Source: Pseudomarimonas salicorniae
Lineage (GTDB): Bacteria > Pseudomonadota > Gammaproteobacteria > Xanthomonadales > Xanthomonadaceae
Assembly (NCBI RefSeq): GCF_023156535.1
Contig: NZ_JALNMH010000003.1
Location: 186,001-250,000, forward strand
Length of the DNA: 64,000 bases
Direction of reading: 5' to 3'
Shown here in pieces: positions 43,889-52,909 of this stretch. Below the pieces are notes generated by a model that did not search any database, was not told where the DNA came from, and worked only from the letters and a program-made list of their open reading frames with translations. A program made the translations under genes and the position numbers. Numbering within the stretch: position 1 is the stretch's first letter; every line of letters begins with the position of its first letter.

Positions 43889-45078
43889 GGGCGCTCCAGA
43901 GTGGTCGCATGGTCCTGCTGAAACGGCCGTAGCGCGTTGCCGTCCCGGTCGTGCGCTGGTCGTTGATCAGGGTCAACGGGTCGACGCTGATGCAGGCGCC
44001 TTCTCAATACGGCACAGGGTTGCTCGACCCAGCGCCGCATCGCCTCCGCAATAAGCAGCGTCAACGTCGCTGCGATGACCAAGGTGCCAACGCCGCCCAG
44101 GCGCGGCCAGTGCCACGCCAAGGCTTCAAGCACGATGTGGTGGGCGAGGTAGACCGTATAGGAAACGGAGCCAAGGTAGACCAGGAACCTCGCCTCCAAC
44201 CAGCGAAACGGGACACTTGCTGCACGCGCGACTGCGAGATAGATAAGGGGTGCAATGGCCAGGCTTTGAAGGGTGTATCTGAACGTCAGTCGAAACCCGA
44301 CGTCACGTATCAGCAAGCTCAACGCCAGCAAAAGGATGCAGCCCGCTGCGATGGCCAGATCCCGGCGCATGCTTTGACCTGGCACGGGATCAAGCACCGG
44401 ATTGCACCACATCGCCATCGCGCAGCCGATCAGAATCGAGTCGGCGCGGGTATCGGTCGCCATGCCGAGGTAGTTCTCGGAAGCGCCGTGCCAGGCCAGC
44501 CAACAGCGCCACGCCAGAATGGCGAGACAGCAACCGCTCAACACGGTCAGGGAAACGCCGGGTCGCCCAACATGCAGCAACACGACCGCCATCAGCGGAA
44601 AGAACAGGTAGAAATGCTCCTCCACAGCCAGCGACCAGACCACGCCGACCCCGGCAGGAAGGCCTTGGAAGTCCGCCGCTATCACGTAGTAGTTGCCGAA
44701 ATAGAACAGCGCTGACAGCAGGCCTTGCGCAGTGAAGGCGCCTTCGACAAGCGACAGCATCGAGAGGACTGCGGTGCCGGCAATCACCAGCAAAAGTGGC
44801 GGCATCAAACGCAACAGCCGACGCATATAGAACGCAGGCAGATCGAGGCGACCACTCGCTGCGTGCTCACGCCGCATCAGGGTAGTGATGAGATACCCAC
44901 TCAGGACGAAGAACACGGTGACGCCGAGCCCGCCCGGAATGATCCACTGGAGCCCACCATGGGCGAAGAACACCAGGCACACCGCCAGCGCCCGTATGCC
45001 ATCCAAGGACGGGATGGTGCCGGGGATAGTCGGCACGGTCGGACTGAACGCATCGACGTCGGAGCGTACGACATTCAT
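43885..45078 (-). CDS. Acyltransferase 3 (OafA-like sugar O-acyltransferase)
   Basis: This 397-aa integral membrane acyltransferase has about ten TM helices. Its family block is IPSLDGIRALAVCLVFFAHGG (catalytic His region), with VFFVLSGYLITTLMRRE, YMRRLLRLMPPLLL and SLAVEEHFYLFFPLMAVVLL. It transfers acyl (usually acetyl) groups to EPS sugars in the periplasm. The last 45 residues are basic and Arg/His-rich and not needed for the fold. The start ATG 45078 overlaps the Wzy-like gene by four bases; its stop overlaps the GT2 start, so translation is coupled. Confidence 0.93.
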   Translation of the reverse strand: MNVVRSDVDAFSPTVPTIPGTIPSLDGIRALAVCLVFFAHGGLQWIIPGGLGVTVFFVLSGYLITTLMRREHAASGRLDLPAFYMRRLLRLMPPLLLVIAGTAVLSMLSLVEGAFTAQGLLSALFYFGNYYVIAADFQGLPAGVGVVWSLAVEEHFYLFFPLMAVVLLHVGRPGVSLTVLSGCCLAILAWRCWLAWHGASENYLGMATDTRADSILIGCAMAMWCNPVLDPVPGQSMRRDLAIAAGCILLLALSLLIRDVGFRLTFRYTLQSLAIAPLIYLAVARAASVPFRWLEARFLVYLGSVSYTVYLAHHIVLEALAWHWPRLGGVGTLVIAATLTLLIAEAMRRWVEQPCAVLRRRLHQRRPVDPDQRPAHDRDGNALRPFQQDHATTLERP

Positions 45079-46508
45079 GCGGGCCTTCCGCCTGCGGAAA
45101 GGCTGTCCGTTCTCCCAAGCGGGTTGACCGACGCCGCGGCAAGGCGGAGTTTTCTGCCCCGCCAGTGCTGCTCGAGCAGAGCACGTGCCAACGTCGTGGT
45201 GGCCAGCGTCATGATGACGAAGTCAACGCTGAACACGCTGAGCCAGCGACTCTCGGACAGGTTGGAGATCGACTGGTGCAGAAACAGTGCGAGATACAGC
45301 GAGGACTGTGCGCGATCAACCTTCAGAAGGCGCAGCGACTGGATCAGGAAAACGAGCAGGTAGCCGAGCAGGACCAGCAGCCCGACCGCCCCGAGATCAT
45401 TCAGGACATCGAGATATCCGTTGTGCGCGGATCCCGGGTAGAAGTACATCAGACGGACGAACTCGTAGGACGGTGTGCCCGCGATCGGGCCAGTCCAATA
45501 GGCACCGTATCCGGAGCCCAGGAGCGGATGCAGTTGGACGTGCTCCAATGTGATGAACCAGATCACCGTACGCCCCGTAAAGCTCAGGTCCTTGCCGGTA
45601 AGCATGGCAACCGGCTCCAGCAGGAGCTGCGATCCTGGGACGATGTCGATAAGTGCGATCGAGAACGCCAGAAGGGTCAGCACGAAGATTGCCGCAAGAT
45701 AGGGCATGAAATGGCGAAGCTCGCGCGGAAAGCGAAGAAAGAGCGCGAGAAAGCACAGCGTGAATACTGCTGCGATCAGCGACGTCGAACTGCGCGAAAG
45801 TAGCAGACAGGCGAGTGAGATACCGAGTCCCACAGAGGCTGACAAGCCGCGCACGTCGCGGCATAGCCAGGCATGGAACCAGAGGATGAGGCCGACACAG
45901 GCAATGTCGCCCAAACCGTTCTTGTGACTCGCCAAACCGTGCCAGGCGCCGGCCAGTACGCCATGGGTCTCCTGATGGATGGCCAGTACCGGCAGGAGCA
46001 TGCCGAACATCAACGAACCAACAAGCACGGCACTGATGACCGGACGCAACAGATTCTGAAAGCGTCGTGCGTGCCAACCCATCAAGGCGAAAGCAGAGCA
46101 ACCGAGGACGATGGCCATCACTCGCAGGCCGCGCCTCGCGGTGACTTGAGGGTCGATCGACCAAGCAACGCTGACGATCGCCAGTACGGCAAAAGCCAGA
46201 AGGAACGGATTCAGCCAGCGAACGAACACCAGACTGAACCGAGCCCGCCAAACCACAACGGCCGCCCCGGCAACGAGCGCCCCGAGCCATGCCAGCCGGC
46301 TGAGCAGCCCGCCCGAGGTAGGGGCGCTCGACACGCCAAGCTGGCTGTAATCGAATCCTTCCGGGGCAATCATCAGCACCAACAGCACAACGATGACGCT
46401 GGCGCTCAGGAGCGAGTACCGCGTGTCGCGCAGCCACGCATGCGGCCTGAGCGATGTCGTCGGAGCCGCGTTCGCTGCGATCCGAGAAGCTGTGGCGAGG
46501 TTACTCAC
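45075..46508 (-). CDS. O-antigen/EPS polymerase (Wzy/ExoQ-like)
   Basis: This protein of about 477 aa has about 12 TM helices and a large periplasmic loop bearing the Wzy_C signature (LTGKDLSFTGRTVIWFITLEHVQLHPLLGSGYGAYW, with conserved Arg and His), then YPGSAHNGYLDVLNDLGAVGLLVLLGYL. It polymerises the repeat units on the periplasmic face. GTG 46508 (VSNLATASRIAANAAPTTSLR) has a reasonable ribosome site; TTG 46514 is the alternative. The four-base overlap with the acyltransferase and 81-bp spacing to EpsG support one operon. Confidence 0.9.
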   Translation of the reverse strand: MSNLATASRIAANAAPTTSLRPHAWLRDTRYSLLSASVIVVLLVLMIAPEGFDYSQLGVSSAPTSGGLLSRLAWLGALVAGAAVVVWRARFSLVFVRWLNPFLLAFAVLAIVSVAWSIDPQVTARRGLRVMAIVLGCSAFALMGWHARRFQNLLRPVISAVLVGSLMFGMLLPVLAIHQETHGVLAGAWHGLASHKNGLGDIACVGLILWFHAWLCRDVRGLSASVGLGISLACLLLSRSSTSLIAAVFTLCFLALFLRFPRELRHFMPYLAAIFVLTLLAFSIALIDIVPGSQLLLEPVAMLTGKDLSFTGRTVIWFITLEHVQLHPLLGSGYGAYWTGPIAGTPSYEFVRLMYFYPGSAHNGYLDVLNDLGAVGLLVLLGYLLVFLIQSLRLLKVDRAQSSLYLALFLHQSISNLSESRWLSVFSVDFVIMTLATTTLARALLEQHWRGRKLRLAAASVNPLGRTDSLSAGGRPA

Positions 46509-46589
46509 CGCCAATCCGAAGACCCGCAGCGCTGTAGACGAGCGGTCCGGATCGTGTGCCGCGCGTCAATGATTCCATTGACGTCGCCA

Positions 46590-47327
46590 TCAGAAGTGAT
46601 TGAGTACGGCGCCGAGCATGCGCGAACGGGTTGCCTCCAGTCGTCGCATCACGTTGCGGACATCCTTGAACGACGTCTGCCCGGCGCGACTCAACGACAG
46701 CACGCGCCGGGTTACAGTGGCTACCGCAAGCGCGTCAGCAAACTGTCCAATTGGCGGCGTGTCCAGGACCACGAACTGAAACTGTGGCCGCCAGCTGCGC
46801 ACAAGCTCCTCGAAAGGGCGAGAAGACAGAAGCTCCAGAGGATTGACTGGTCGCGGACCTGCAGTCAACACGCAGAGGTTTCGCAAGCCGACGACCGTCC
46901 GATAGGTGAGCCTGGTGCTGTCAATAAGGCCGGGAGCCAGTCCATCTTGGTTGGCTGCATTGAAGAATCGATGCTGGACCGGATTTCGAAGGTCCGCGTC
47001 GACCAGCAACGTGGGCTGGCCGAGCTGGGAGAAACAGATCGCCAATTCGGCAGCGAGCTGGGAGCGCCCGTCTCCGGCGCCAGCACTGACCACGGCGAGC
47101 ATGTTTGCGCCTGTCGCTTCATCGTGGCGCAGGAGCAGCTCGGTGCGCAGCAGGCGCAGCTGCTCACTGCGCGGGTGGTAGGGCTTATGGGCAGGTAGCA
47201 GAAACGATGCCGGCACCGCAGCTTTCGTATCACTGCGTGGAGAAGCCGGACTGCGTGTCGTGGTCGCTGGATCCCGATCACTCGGAACCAGCGGAGCGCT
47301 ATTCGATTGGACGGCCGGCGCGCTCAT
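46590..47327 (-). CDS. epsG: Chain-length tyrosine kinase-type ATPase EpsG
   Basis: This 245-aa bacterial tyrosine-kinase (BY) ATPase domain, of the EpsG type, has Walker A-like SAGAGDGRSQLAAELAICFSQLG (Lys of the usual GKS is Arg, as is common in EpsG), Walker A' TLLVDADLRNP and Walker B FVVLDTPPIGQFADALAVA. The first 50 residues are Pro/Ser/Ala-rich and probably disordered. It has no Tyr-rich C-terminal tail. It partners EpsF (next gene, four-base overlap) to control EPS length. Confidence 0.9.
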   Translation of the reverse strand: MSAPAVQSNSAPLVPSDRDPATTTRSPASPRSDTKAAVPASFLLPAHKPYHPRSEQLRLLRTELLLRHDEATGANMLAVVSAGAGDGRSQLAAELAICFSQLGQPTLLVDADLRNPVQHRFFNAANQDGLAPGLIDSTRLTYRTVVGLRNLCVLTAGPRPVNPLELLSSRPFEELVRSWRPQFQFVVLDTPPIGQFADALAVATVTRRVLSLSRAGQTSFKDVRNVMRRLEATRSRMLGAVLNHF

Positions 47328-48787
47328 GCGGCGGCGGCCGTCAAGGATGCCGAGCTGCTTGCAGTGGGGCCCAGGTCGATCAGAACGGGAATGCCGAGGT
47401 CGCGCTCAAGATCGTCGCGCGTGCGCACTCGCCGATTCAACATCTCGTAACAGAATGGCACTGCAAGCGCCAAGCCTGCAGCAGCAGCACACGCAAGCAA
47501 CAGAAGCATCCCGAACTTCGGCTTGCTGGGCTTCGATGGCGGTGTCGCGCGACTGACGAAGTCAACATTGCGATACGCACCGGCGGACGCAAAAAGGACT
47601 TGATCGTTTCCGTCAAGGGCGCGCTTGTATACCGCCTGTGCAGACGCCAGCTCCAACTGGTACTTGGCGCCGCGGTCCTGCACTTCGCGCACCTCAAGCA
47701 CTTTGGTGCGCTGACTGTCTACCGCACTCAGCAGGTTGCGCTCGAGCAGACTGGCGGATTGCAGTTCGTTGCGGGCATTGCCGGCGTAGGCGCGCAACTC
47801 TTTGCTGAGTGCGCGGTTCGCCACCCGCTGCTGGGACTGCAGCTCGAGCACTTGCGGATGACGCGGCCCCAATGTCGTCGTCAGGTCAGCCAGGCGGACA
47901 TCCCCTGCCGCGATCTGGGCCTTTAGCGATTGAACCATGTTCGAGTTCAGGACAGCGTTGCCGACGGACTGATCGGATGCAGCGCGGGCTGCCGCCACCC
48001 GCCGCGCGGTCTGGGCTTCCAGCAATCGCTGCTGCAACGTGGACAGCAGCAGGATGTCGACATCGTACTTTGACTCCGAGTCGATCAATCCACTGCGCAG
48101 GCGGAATGCGGTCACCTGCTCCTGAGCCAAGGCGACCTTGTCCTTCAGTTCACCCAACTGCTCCGTGTAGCGCTGGGCGCGTTCGTTGGCCGGACCTGTG
48201 AGGCGCTGATGCTGCTGTTCGGCGTACACCTCGGCCACCGCGTTGGCACCTTCCGCGGCCGCTGCCGGGTCGCCAGCCTCGAAGGTGACGGACAGCAGCT
48301 GACTGCCATAGCGCCCCTGATCGACGCTGACCTGACGCTGCACCTGCAAGGCTGCCCATGACCGCAAGCCGCTGATGTCGTCGCCGGCGCCGGTGAATCC
48401 GTCGGTGTACTTGGCCTCAGTAGTGAGATCGAGACGATCGACAACCGCCAGCATGATCTGCAGACCACCCGCCAGCTCCAGTTGGGTTGCCATATAGCTG
48501 GCCAGCAGGCCGGTGGGAAACTCTCGCCCGGCGAGGGGGTCGTTCACCTCGAAGTTCACCATCAAGGTAGCTGTCGCCTGATAGGTTCGCGGCCAGAAGG
48601 CGATGGCCACGGCAGCGAGCGCCATGACCGTGGTGCCGATCAACAGGGTGAGCCGGCGCCAGGTCCACAGAATGGTGGCGAACTGTCGCGCTGAAATCGC
48701 CGGCTGCAGATACTCGGGTGGCAACATCGGCATAGCGTTCGTGTGCTGGACCGATACCGGGGTCAACGGGAAGTCGCCGGCGTTCAT
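47324..48787 (-). CDS. epsF: Chain length determinant protein EpsF (Wzz-like)
   Basis: This 487-aa inner-membrane co-polymerase has TM1 at about 47-66 (TLLIGTTVMALAAVAIAFWP), a long periplasmic coiled-coil (LGELKDKVALAQEQVTAFRLRSG..., LLLSTLQQRLLEAQTARRVAAARAASD), the Wzz-like ALDGNDQVLFAS, and TM2 at about 425-450 (FGMLLLLACAAAAGLALAVPF), then a short cytosolic end. It regulates polymer length together with EpsG. It overlaps EpsG by four bases and abuts the EpsE stop (48787). Confidence 0.92.
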   Translation of the reverse strand: MNAGDFPLTPVSVQHTNAMPMLPPEYLQPAISARQFATILWTWRRLTLLIGTTVMALAAVAIAFWPRTYQATATLMVNFEVNDPLAGREFPTGLLASYMATQLELAGGLQIMLAVVDRLDLTTEAKYTDGFTGAGDDISGLRSWAALQVQRQVSVDQGRYGSQLLSVTFEAGDPAAAAEGANAVAEVYAEQQHQRLTGPANERAQRYTEQLGELKDKVALAQEQVTAFRLRSGLIDSESKYDVDILLLSTLQQRLLEAQTARRVAAARAASDQSVGNAVLNSNMVQSLKAQIAAGDVRLADLTTTLGPRHPQVLELQSQQRVANRALSKELRAYAGNARNELQSASLLERNLLSAVDSQRTKVLEVREVQDRGAKYQLELASAQAVYKRALDGNDQVLFASAGAYRNVDFVSRATPPSKPSKPKFGMLLLLACAAAAGLALAVPFCYEMLNRRVRTRDDLERDLGIPVLIDLGPTASSSASLTAAAA

Positions 48788-49686
48788 CAGAAGATGCGCT
48801 CTTTCACACGGATGACGTCGTCGGCCTGTATCAGATCGGCGAGATCTGCGGCTTGAACACCATAGCTGCCGTCGGCTCTGGGGCGTCGGATCTCGATGCG
48901 CCGACTGCTGCCGCGTGGCGTCAGCCCTCCGCTTCGCGCCAGCGCCTGGATCACCGTCATTCCCGGCTCCAGCCGGTACATGTTGGGCGCGTTCACTTCG
49001 CCGTAGACGTAGAACTGCTCGGAGACCGGCACAAACACGGCGTCGCCGTTCTGCAGAGCGAGCGACGGCAGGGCTACCGACCCGCTTTCAATGCTGCCGA
49101 GATCAACCGCGATACGCTTGGTCTCGCCGTCGCCTCCCGTGCGCAGTACCAGCACGGTCTGGCCGCCGCTATCGCTGATGCCGCCTGCCAACGCCAACGC
49201 GTCCATCAGGCTTGCATCGGACTCGACCACGAATCGACCGGGGGAGCGGACGGCGCCAAGTATCGAGATCTGTCTACTCCGAAACTGGGTGATCAGGAGG
49301 GTGACCTGCGGGTCCAGGATGAATCCGCCTTCACGCAAAGCATCGGACACCCGTTCCCCCGCTTCGGCCGGCGACAGTCCCAGCACTGAGACCTTCCCCG
49401 CCAGCGGAACCGTGATGCTTCCGTCGTCAGATACATAGGTCGTGATCTGCATCTCCGGCCGGCCGTACACCTGCAGACTCACTGCATCGCCCACCCCCAA
49501 GGACAGGAAAGGGACTTCCTGCACAGACGGCAGCGCAGCAAGGTCATCCACAGACGCGATGCCCTCCGCGTGCAGAGGGTGCGCTGACAGTGGCACAAGG
49601 AACAGTGCGGCCAGCGTGACGTGCCCGAACCAGCGGAAGTTCCGAAAGAGGCCGCTGTCCAGCATGACTGAGAAAGAGTGATTCAT
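48787..49686 (-). CDS. epsE: Polysaccharide export protein EpsE (Wza-like)
   Basis: This 299-aa outer-membrane export protein has a signal-type N-terminus (MNHSFSVMLDSGLFRNFRWF..., HVTLAALFLVPLSAHPLHA), a Poly_export domain (LGVGDAVSLQVYGRPEMQITTYVSDDGSITVPLAGKVSVLG) and two SLBB domains (ISILGAVRSPGRFVVESDASLMDALALAGGI; FYVYGEVNAPNMYRLEPGMTVIQALARSGGLTPRGS). It forms the export channel with EpsL. ATG 49686 has GGAT upstream; ATG 49665 is possible. It is the first gene of the EPS export/assembly operon on this strand. Confidence 0.92.
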   Translation of the reverse strand: MNHSFSVMLDSGLFRNFRWFGHVTLAALFLVPLSAHPLHAEGIASVDDLAALPSVQEVPFLSLGVGDAVSLQVYGRPEMQITTYVSDDGSITVPLAGKVSVLGLSPAEAGERVSDALREGGFILDPQVTLLITQFRSRQISILGAVRSPGRFVVESDASLMDALALAGGISDSGGQTVLVLRTGGDGETKRIAVDLGSIESGSVALPSLALQNGDAVFVPVSEQFYVYGEVNAPNMYRLEPGMTVIQALARSGGLTPRGSSRRIEIRRPRADGSYGVQAADLADLIQADDVIRVKERIF

Positions 49687-50296
49687 CTCGATGATCCTGC
49701 ATGGCCGGAGCACCGGCACGGTGATGGTTCGACGCTGACGGGTCTTGCCACGATGACCACTGAGAGCAACGCTCAACACGCTCTCGACAACGCCTCCTGT
49801 TGCTCCATGCGAAGCGCTCTGGCGCCTCAGAAGACCGCCAAGGCCGTGTTCGTGGCGGGCCTGTCAAGCAATGTTCTACCGACCAGGAACCGAGTGGTCT
49901 GTGCGTCTCCGTACCGAGCTCCCACGCGCTTCTGAGACGCGCAGCCACGCGAGCGTGAACGGCGGTGAAACGGAAAGTTCCGTTGGACCGGAAGCACAGG
50001 GCGTCGTGCGTCAACAGATGCCATTTTCGGGACCTGATTGATAGTTAACGGGATCCAGGACCATGCGTGCGGAAGCGGACATTGATCTCGCCTGCAATGA
50101 CCTGACGAACGGGCATTGAAAATGCTGTGGCGGAGCGCTCCGAGCAATGACTTGTTGACACGAAGACAAACACTAAGTGGTACACCCCACTTACAGGATC
50201 AACATCGATTGATCTTCAGCCTTGCATCAAGTGAGTTCTTAACTGAGCGCATGGTCATGCAACGTACTCGGCAGATCGAATCAGGAGAAAGTCACT
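49687..50296. promoter_or_regulatory. 610-bp divergent control region between eps operon and GH5 cellulase
   Basis: No gene is seen. The region contains AACGGAA-AG-TTCCGTT (a perfect 16-bp palindrome near 49975), AAGTGG-TACAC-CCACTT near 50175, and a candidate -35 TTGACA at 50155-50160, without a good -10. It is less GC-rich than the coding DNA. It is the most plausible site for control of both the eps genes (leftward) and the cellulase (rightward). RBS AGGAG lies before the cellulase start. Confidence 0.5.
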
Positions 50297-52528
50297 ATGC
50301 GTTGGACGCCACCACTCACGCTGCAATGGATGCTGGGCGCTTTGCTTGCAGGCGGGGTGACCGCGATGCCGGCAGCTCAGGCGCAGGCCGCGGACTACAC
50401 GGATGAGAGCCCGAGCTCGGTACGAACCGACGATTCCGGCGAACAGCACCTGGCGGATGCGCGGGCCACGGCTGTTTCCGGTCTCAACCTCGGCAAGAGC
50501 AAGCCCGCTCGGCTGGAGACAAAGGGAACGATCTCGTTCTCGGCCTCGGACTATGCCGCCAGTCAGTCGGGCGGAACCCTGCGTGTGAGGGTCAATCGCA
50601 GCAGCGATTCCACCTCCAAGGTCAGCGTGAACTACCTTACGACCGACGGCAGCGCGCGTTCGGGTATCGACTACACGTCCCGGAGCGGCGGACTCTATTG
50701 GCGTCGCGGGGATTCCACGGAGAGAACCATCGAAATACCCATACACGCCGTGACGCCCTACACCGGAAACCGTACGTTCACCGTCCGACTGACCCGTGCA
50801 CAAGGCACGGCAGAGCTGGGCAGTCCTTCGCTCGCAACGGTGACGATCCGAAACGGAAGCGGGGAACCGGTGGCCCACCCGCAGCCCTATATCGACAGCT
50901 TCTCGCCCGCTTCGGGCCCGATCGGCAGTGTGGTCACCTTGCTCGGATCCGGTTTTACCGGCGTCCATAATGCCTGGGTGGGCACATCGCGCAATGCCGC
51001 CGTTTCGGTACTCAGCGACAGTTCGCTTCAGGTGACGATACCCGCCGATGCCAGTACAGGGGCGATCGGGATCTTCAACGCTGCGCATGTTTCCTTCAGC
51101 GCCACGCCCTTCACGGTAACCAGCGGCTCCGCGGATCCGCCGGCTGACCCACAGCCCTACATATCGAACTTCTCGCCGACCTCCGGACCCATCGGCACCG
51201 TGGTCACCATCAATGGCTCCGGGTTCACCGGCGTCAATGCCGCATGGGTGGGGGCTGCTCACAACGCCGGTGTCGCCGTGCTCGGCGACTCGCAGGTCAA
51301 GGTAACGGTGCCAGCGGGAGCAACGTCCGGTGCGATCGGGATCTTCAACCCTTCGAATGTGGCGTTCACGGCCTCGTCGTTCACGGTGAGCGGGACTCAA
51401 CCGCCGCCACCGCCGCCGAACGACAGCCGGCTTTCGCTGCGCACCCAGGGCAATCGCTTCATCGACGGCAACGGCAACGCGATACAGCTGCGTGGTGTGA
51501 ACTACAGCGGATTCGAGTTCGCCGCCGTTCAAGGCTGGAGCGGCAACGATCCGTCCGGGGGTCAGGCCGGACAGCCTGGTGGACCGAACTGGGCGGCCCT
51601 GCAGGCCTGGAAAGTCAACATCCTGCGCATCCCCCTGAACGAGGCATCCTGGCTGGGCGGCAGCTGTGTCGATACCAGCGGCAATGTGATCAATCCCGAT
51701 CCTGCCGGCAACTACCGATCGGCTGTGCAGACCCAGGTCGAACAGGCCAATGCCGCGGGTCTCTACGTGATTCTCGATCTCCACTGGACCGCGCCGGGCA
51801 ACGCCTGCCCCATGCTGCAGACACAGATGGCGAATGCCGATCATTCGCTGGCGTTCTGGACCTCGGTGGCCAGCCAGTTCAAGAACAATCCGTCGGTCAT
51901 GTTCGAACTGTTCAACGAACCGTTCTTCAACTTCGAGTTCTCCGGCGACGCGTGGTCCTACATGATGAAGGGCACCCAGGGCAGCTTCAGCGGATTCCCT
52001 GCCACCAGCCGCAGCGGCAACTGGACAACCATCAAGCAACCGTGGGCGGTGGCCAGCTATCAGGGGATGCTGGATGCCGTGCGCGCGACCGGCGCCACCA
52101 ATGTCGTACTGATCGGCAGCATGATGTACGCGCAGGAGTTCAGTGGCTGGCTGTCGCATCGACCGACCGACCCGCTGAATCAGATGGCGGCGGTCTGGCA
52201 CCCCTACCCCACCTTTGGCGCAACCTGGGGTTCGGCCGCCTACGCCCAGCCCAACTATGCGCCAGGCGTCTACAACGAGGTGTTGAGCATCCTCGCCGCC
52301 GGCATTCCGGTAATTGCTACCGAAACCGGTGACCGCAATACGGCCGGTACCGTGGGCGCGCCGCTGGTCGAGAACATCACCCGTTGGGCCGATCTCCACG
52401 GCATCAGCCTGCTCGGTTGGACGTGGAACGTGTGGGAAACGCCGGACCATGTCCTCATCAAGGACGTCAACGGTACGCCGACCGATGGCTATGGGAAGGT
52501 GTTTCACGACTGGCTGCTCGCCCACTGA
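50297..52528 (+). CDS. Secreted multidomain GH5 cellulase (Calx-beta, two IPT/TIG, GH5)
   Basis: This 743-aa secreted enzyme has a signal peptide (MRWTPPLTLQWMLGALLAGG...QA), a Calx-beta domain (about 75-195; VSVNYLTTDGSARSGIDYTSRSG), IPT/TIG domains at about 196-275 and 285-370 (PYIDSFSPASGPIGSVVTLLGSGFTG and PYISNFSPTSGPIGTVVTINGSGFTG), a QPPPPPP linker and a GH5 (endo-beta-1,4-glucanase-type) domain from about 378. Catalytic acid/base is Glu541 (FELFNEPF) and nucleophile Glu676 (IATETGD). ATG 50297 has AGGAGAAAG upstream. It is transcribed away from the eps operon. Its GH5 part is duplicated in the next gene. Confidence 0.95.
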   Translation: MRWTPPLTLQWMLGALLAGGVTAMPAAQAQAADYTDESPSSVRTDDSGEQHLADARATAVSGLNLGKSKPARLETKGTISFSASDYAASQSGGTLRVRVNRSSDSTSKVSVNYLTTDGSARSGIDYTSRSGGLYWRRGDSTERTIEIPIHAVTPYTGNRTFTVRLTRAQGTAELGSPSLATVTIRNGSGEPVAHPQPYIDSFSPASGPIGSVVTLLGSGFTGVHNAWVGTSRNAAVSVLSDSSLQVTIPADASTGAIGIFNAAHVSFSATPFTVTSGSADPPADPQPYISNFSPTSGPIGTVVTINGSGFTGVNAAWVGAAHNAGVAVLGDSQVKVTVPAGATSGAIGIFNPSNVAFTASSFTVSGTQPPPPPPNDSRLSLRTQGNRFIDGNGNAIQLRGVNYSGFEFAAVQGWSGNDPSGGQAGQPGGPNWAALQAWKVNILRIPLNEASWLGGSCVDTSGNVINPDPAGNYRSAVQTQVEQANAAGLYVILDLHWTAPGNACPMLQTQMANADHSLAFWTSVASQFKNNPSVMFELFNEPFFNFEFSGDAWSYMMKGTQGSFSGFPATSRSGNWTTIKQPWAVASYQGMLDAVRATGATNVVLIGSMMYAQEFSGWLSHRPTDPLNQMAAVWHPYPTFGATWGSAAYAQPNYAPGVYNEVLSILAAGIPVIATETGDRNTAGTVGAPLVENITRWADLHGISLLGWTWNVWETPDHVLIKDVNGTPTDGYGKVFHDWLLAH
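51431..52282. repeat. 852-bp direct repeat, copy 1 (GH5 catalytic region)
   Basis: This block is repeated at 53069-53920 (offset 1638). By eye I find no mismatch. It begins at CTTTCGCTGC and ends at AACGAGGTG, after which the two copies differ at about one in five bases. See the finding on gene conversion. Confidence 0.9.
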
Positions 52529-52909
52529 TTGATCCCACACCAGCGGGAACGGCCCCATGACCGCCGTTCCCGCTCCTTGGTGTGGCGCTGCGCCTCGCGA
52601 CGCCAACGTGTTCATGGCATTGCCCGGTTCATGCAAGCGAGCCTACTCGGCCAGTCCGCAGATCGCTGTTCGCTAGCGCATATAGCCTCCCATCGCACAT
52701 CGCGTGGCCGGACCCGGAGATTCGCCACTGCCCAGTGCGTCGCCACCCTGCATTGGCTCCACCTCAGCGGCGCAGCGAACAGACTACCCGTGCGCGACGG
52801 ACTACTGATGGTGCCGCCGAGCATGATCAGAACCAGGCAGACGACGGTAGCGTTGGTGCCAGTTCGCTTCATCTGCGCGCGGACGCGTCCAACACCGAGA
52901 GACCGGCCA

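Noticed and set aside
50255-52636. 793-aa open frame antisense to the first GH5 gene
   Set aside because: It runs opposite to a clear GH5 cellulase, has no recognisable domain and is repeated antisense to the second GH5 copy. It is a GC-rich shadow frame.
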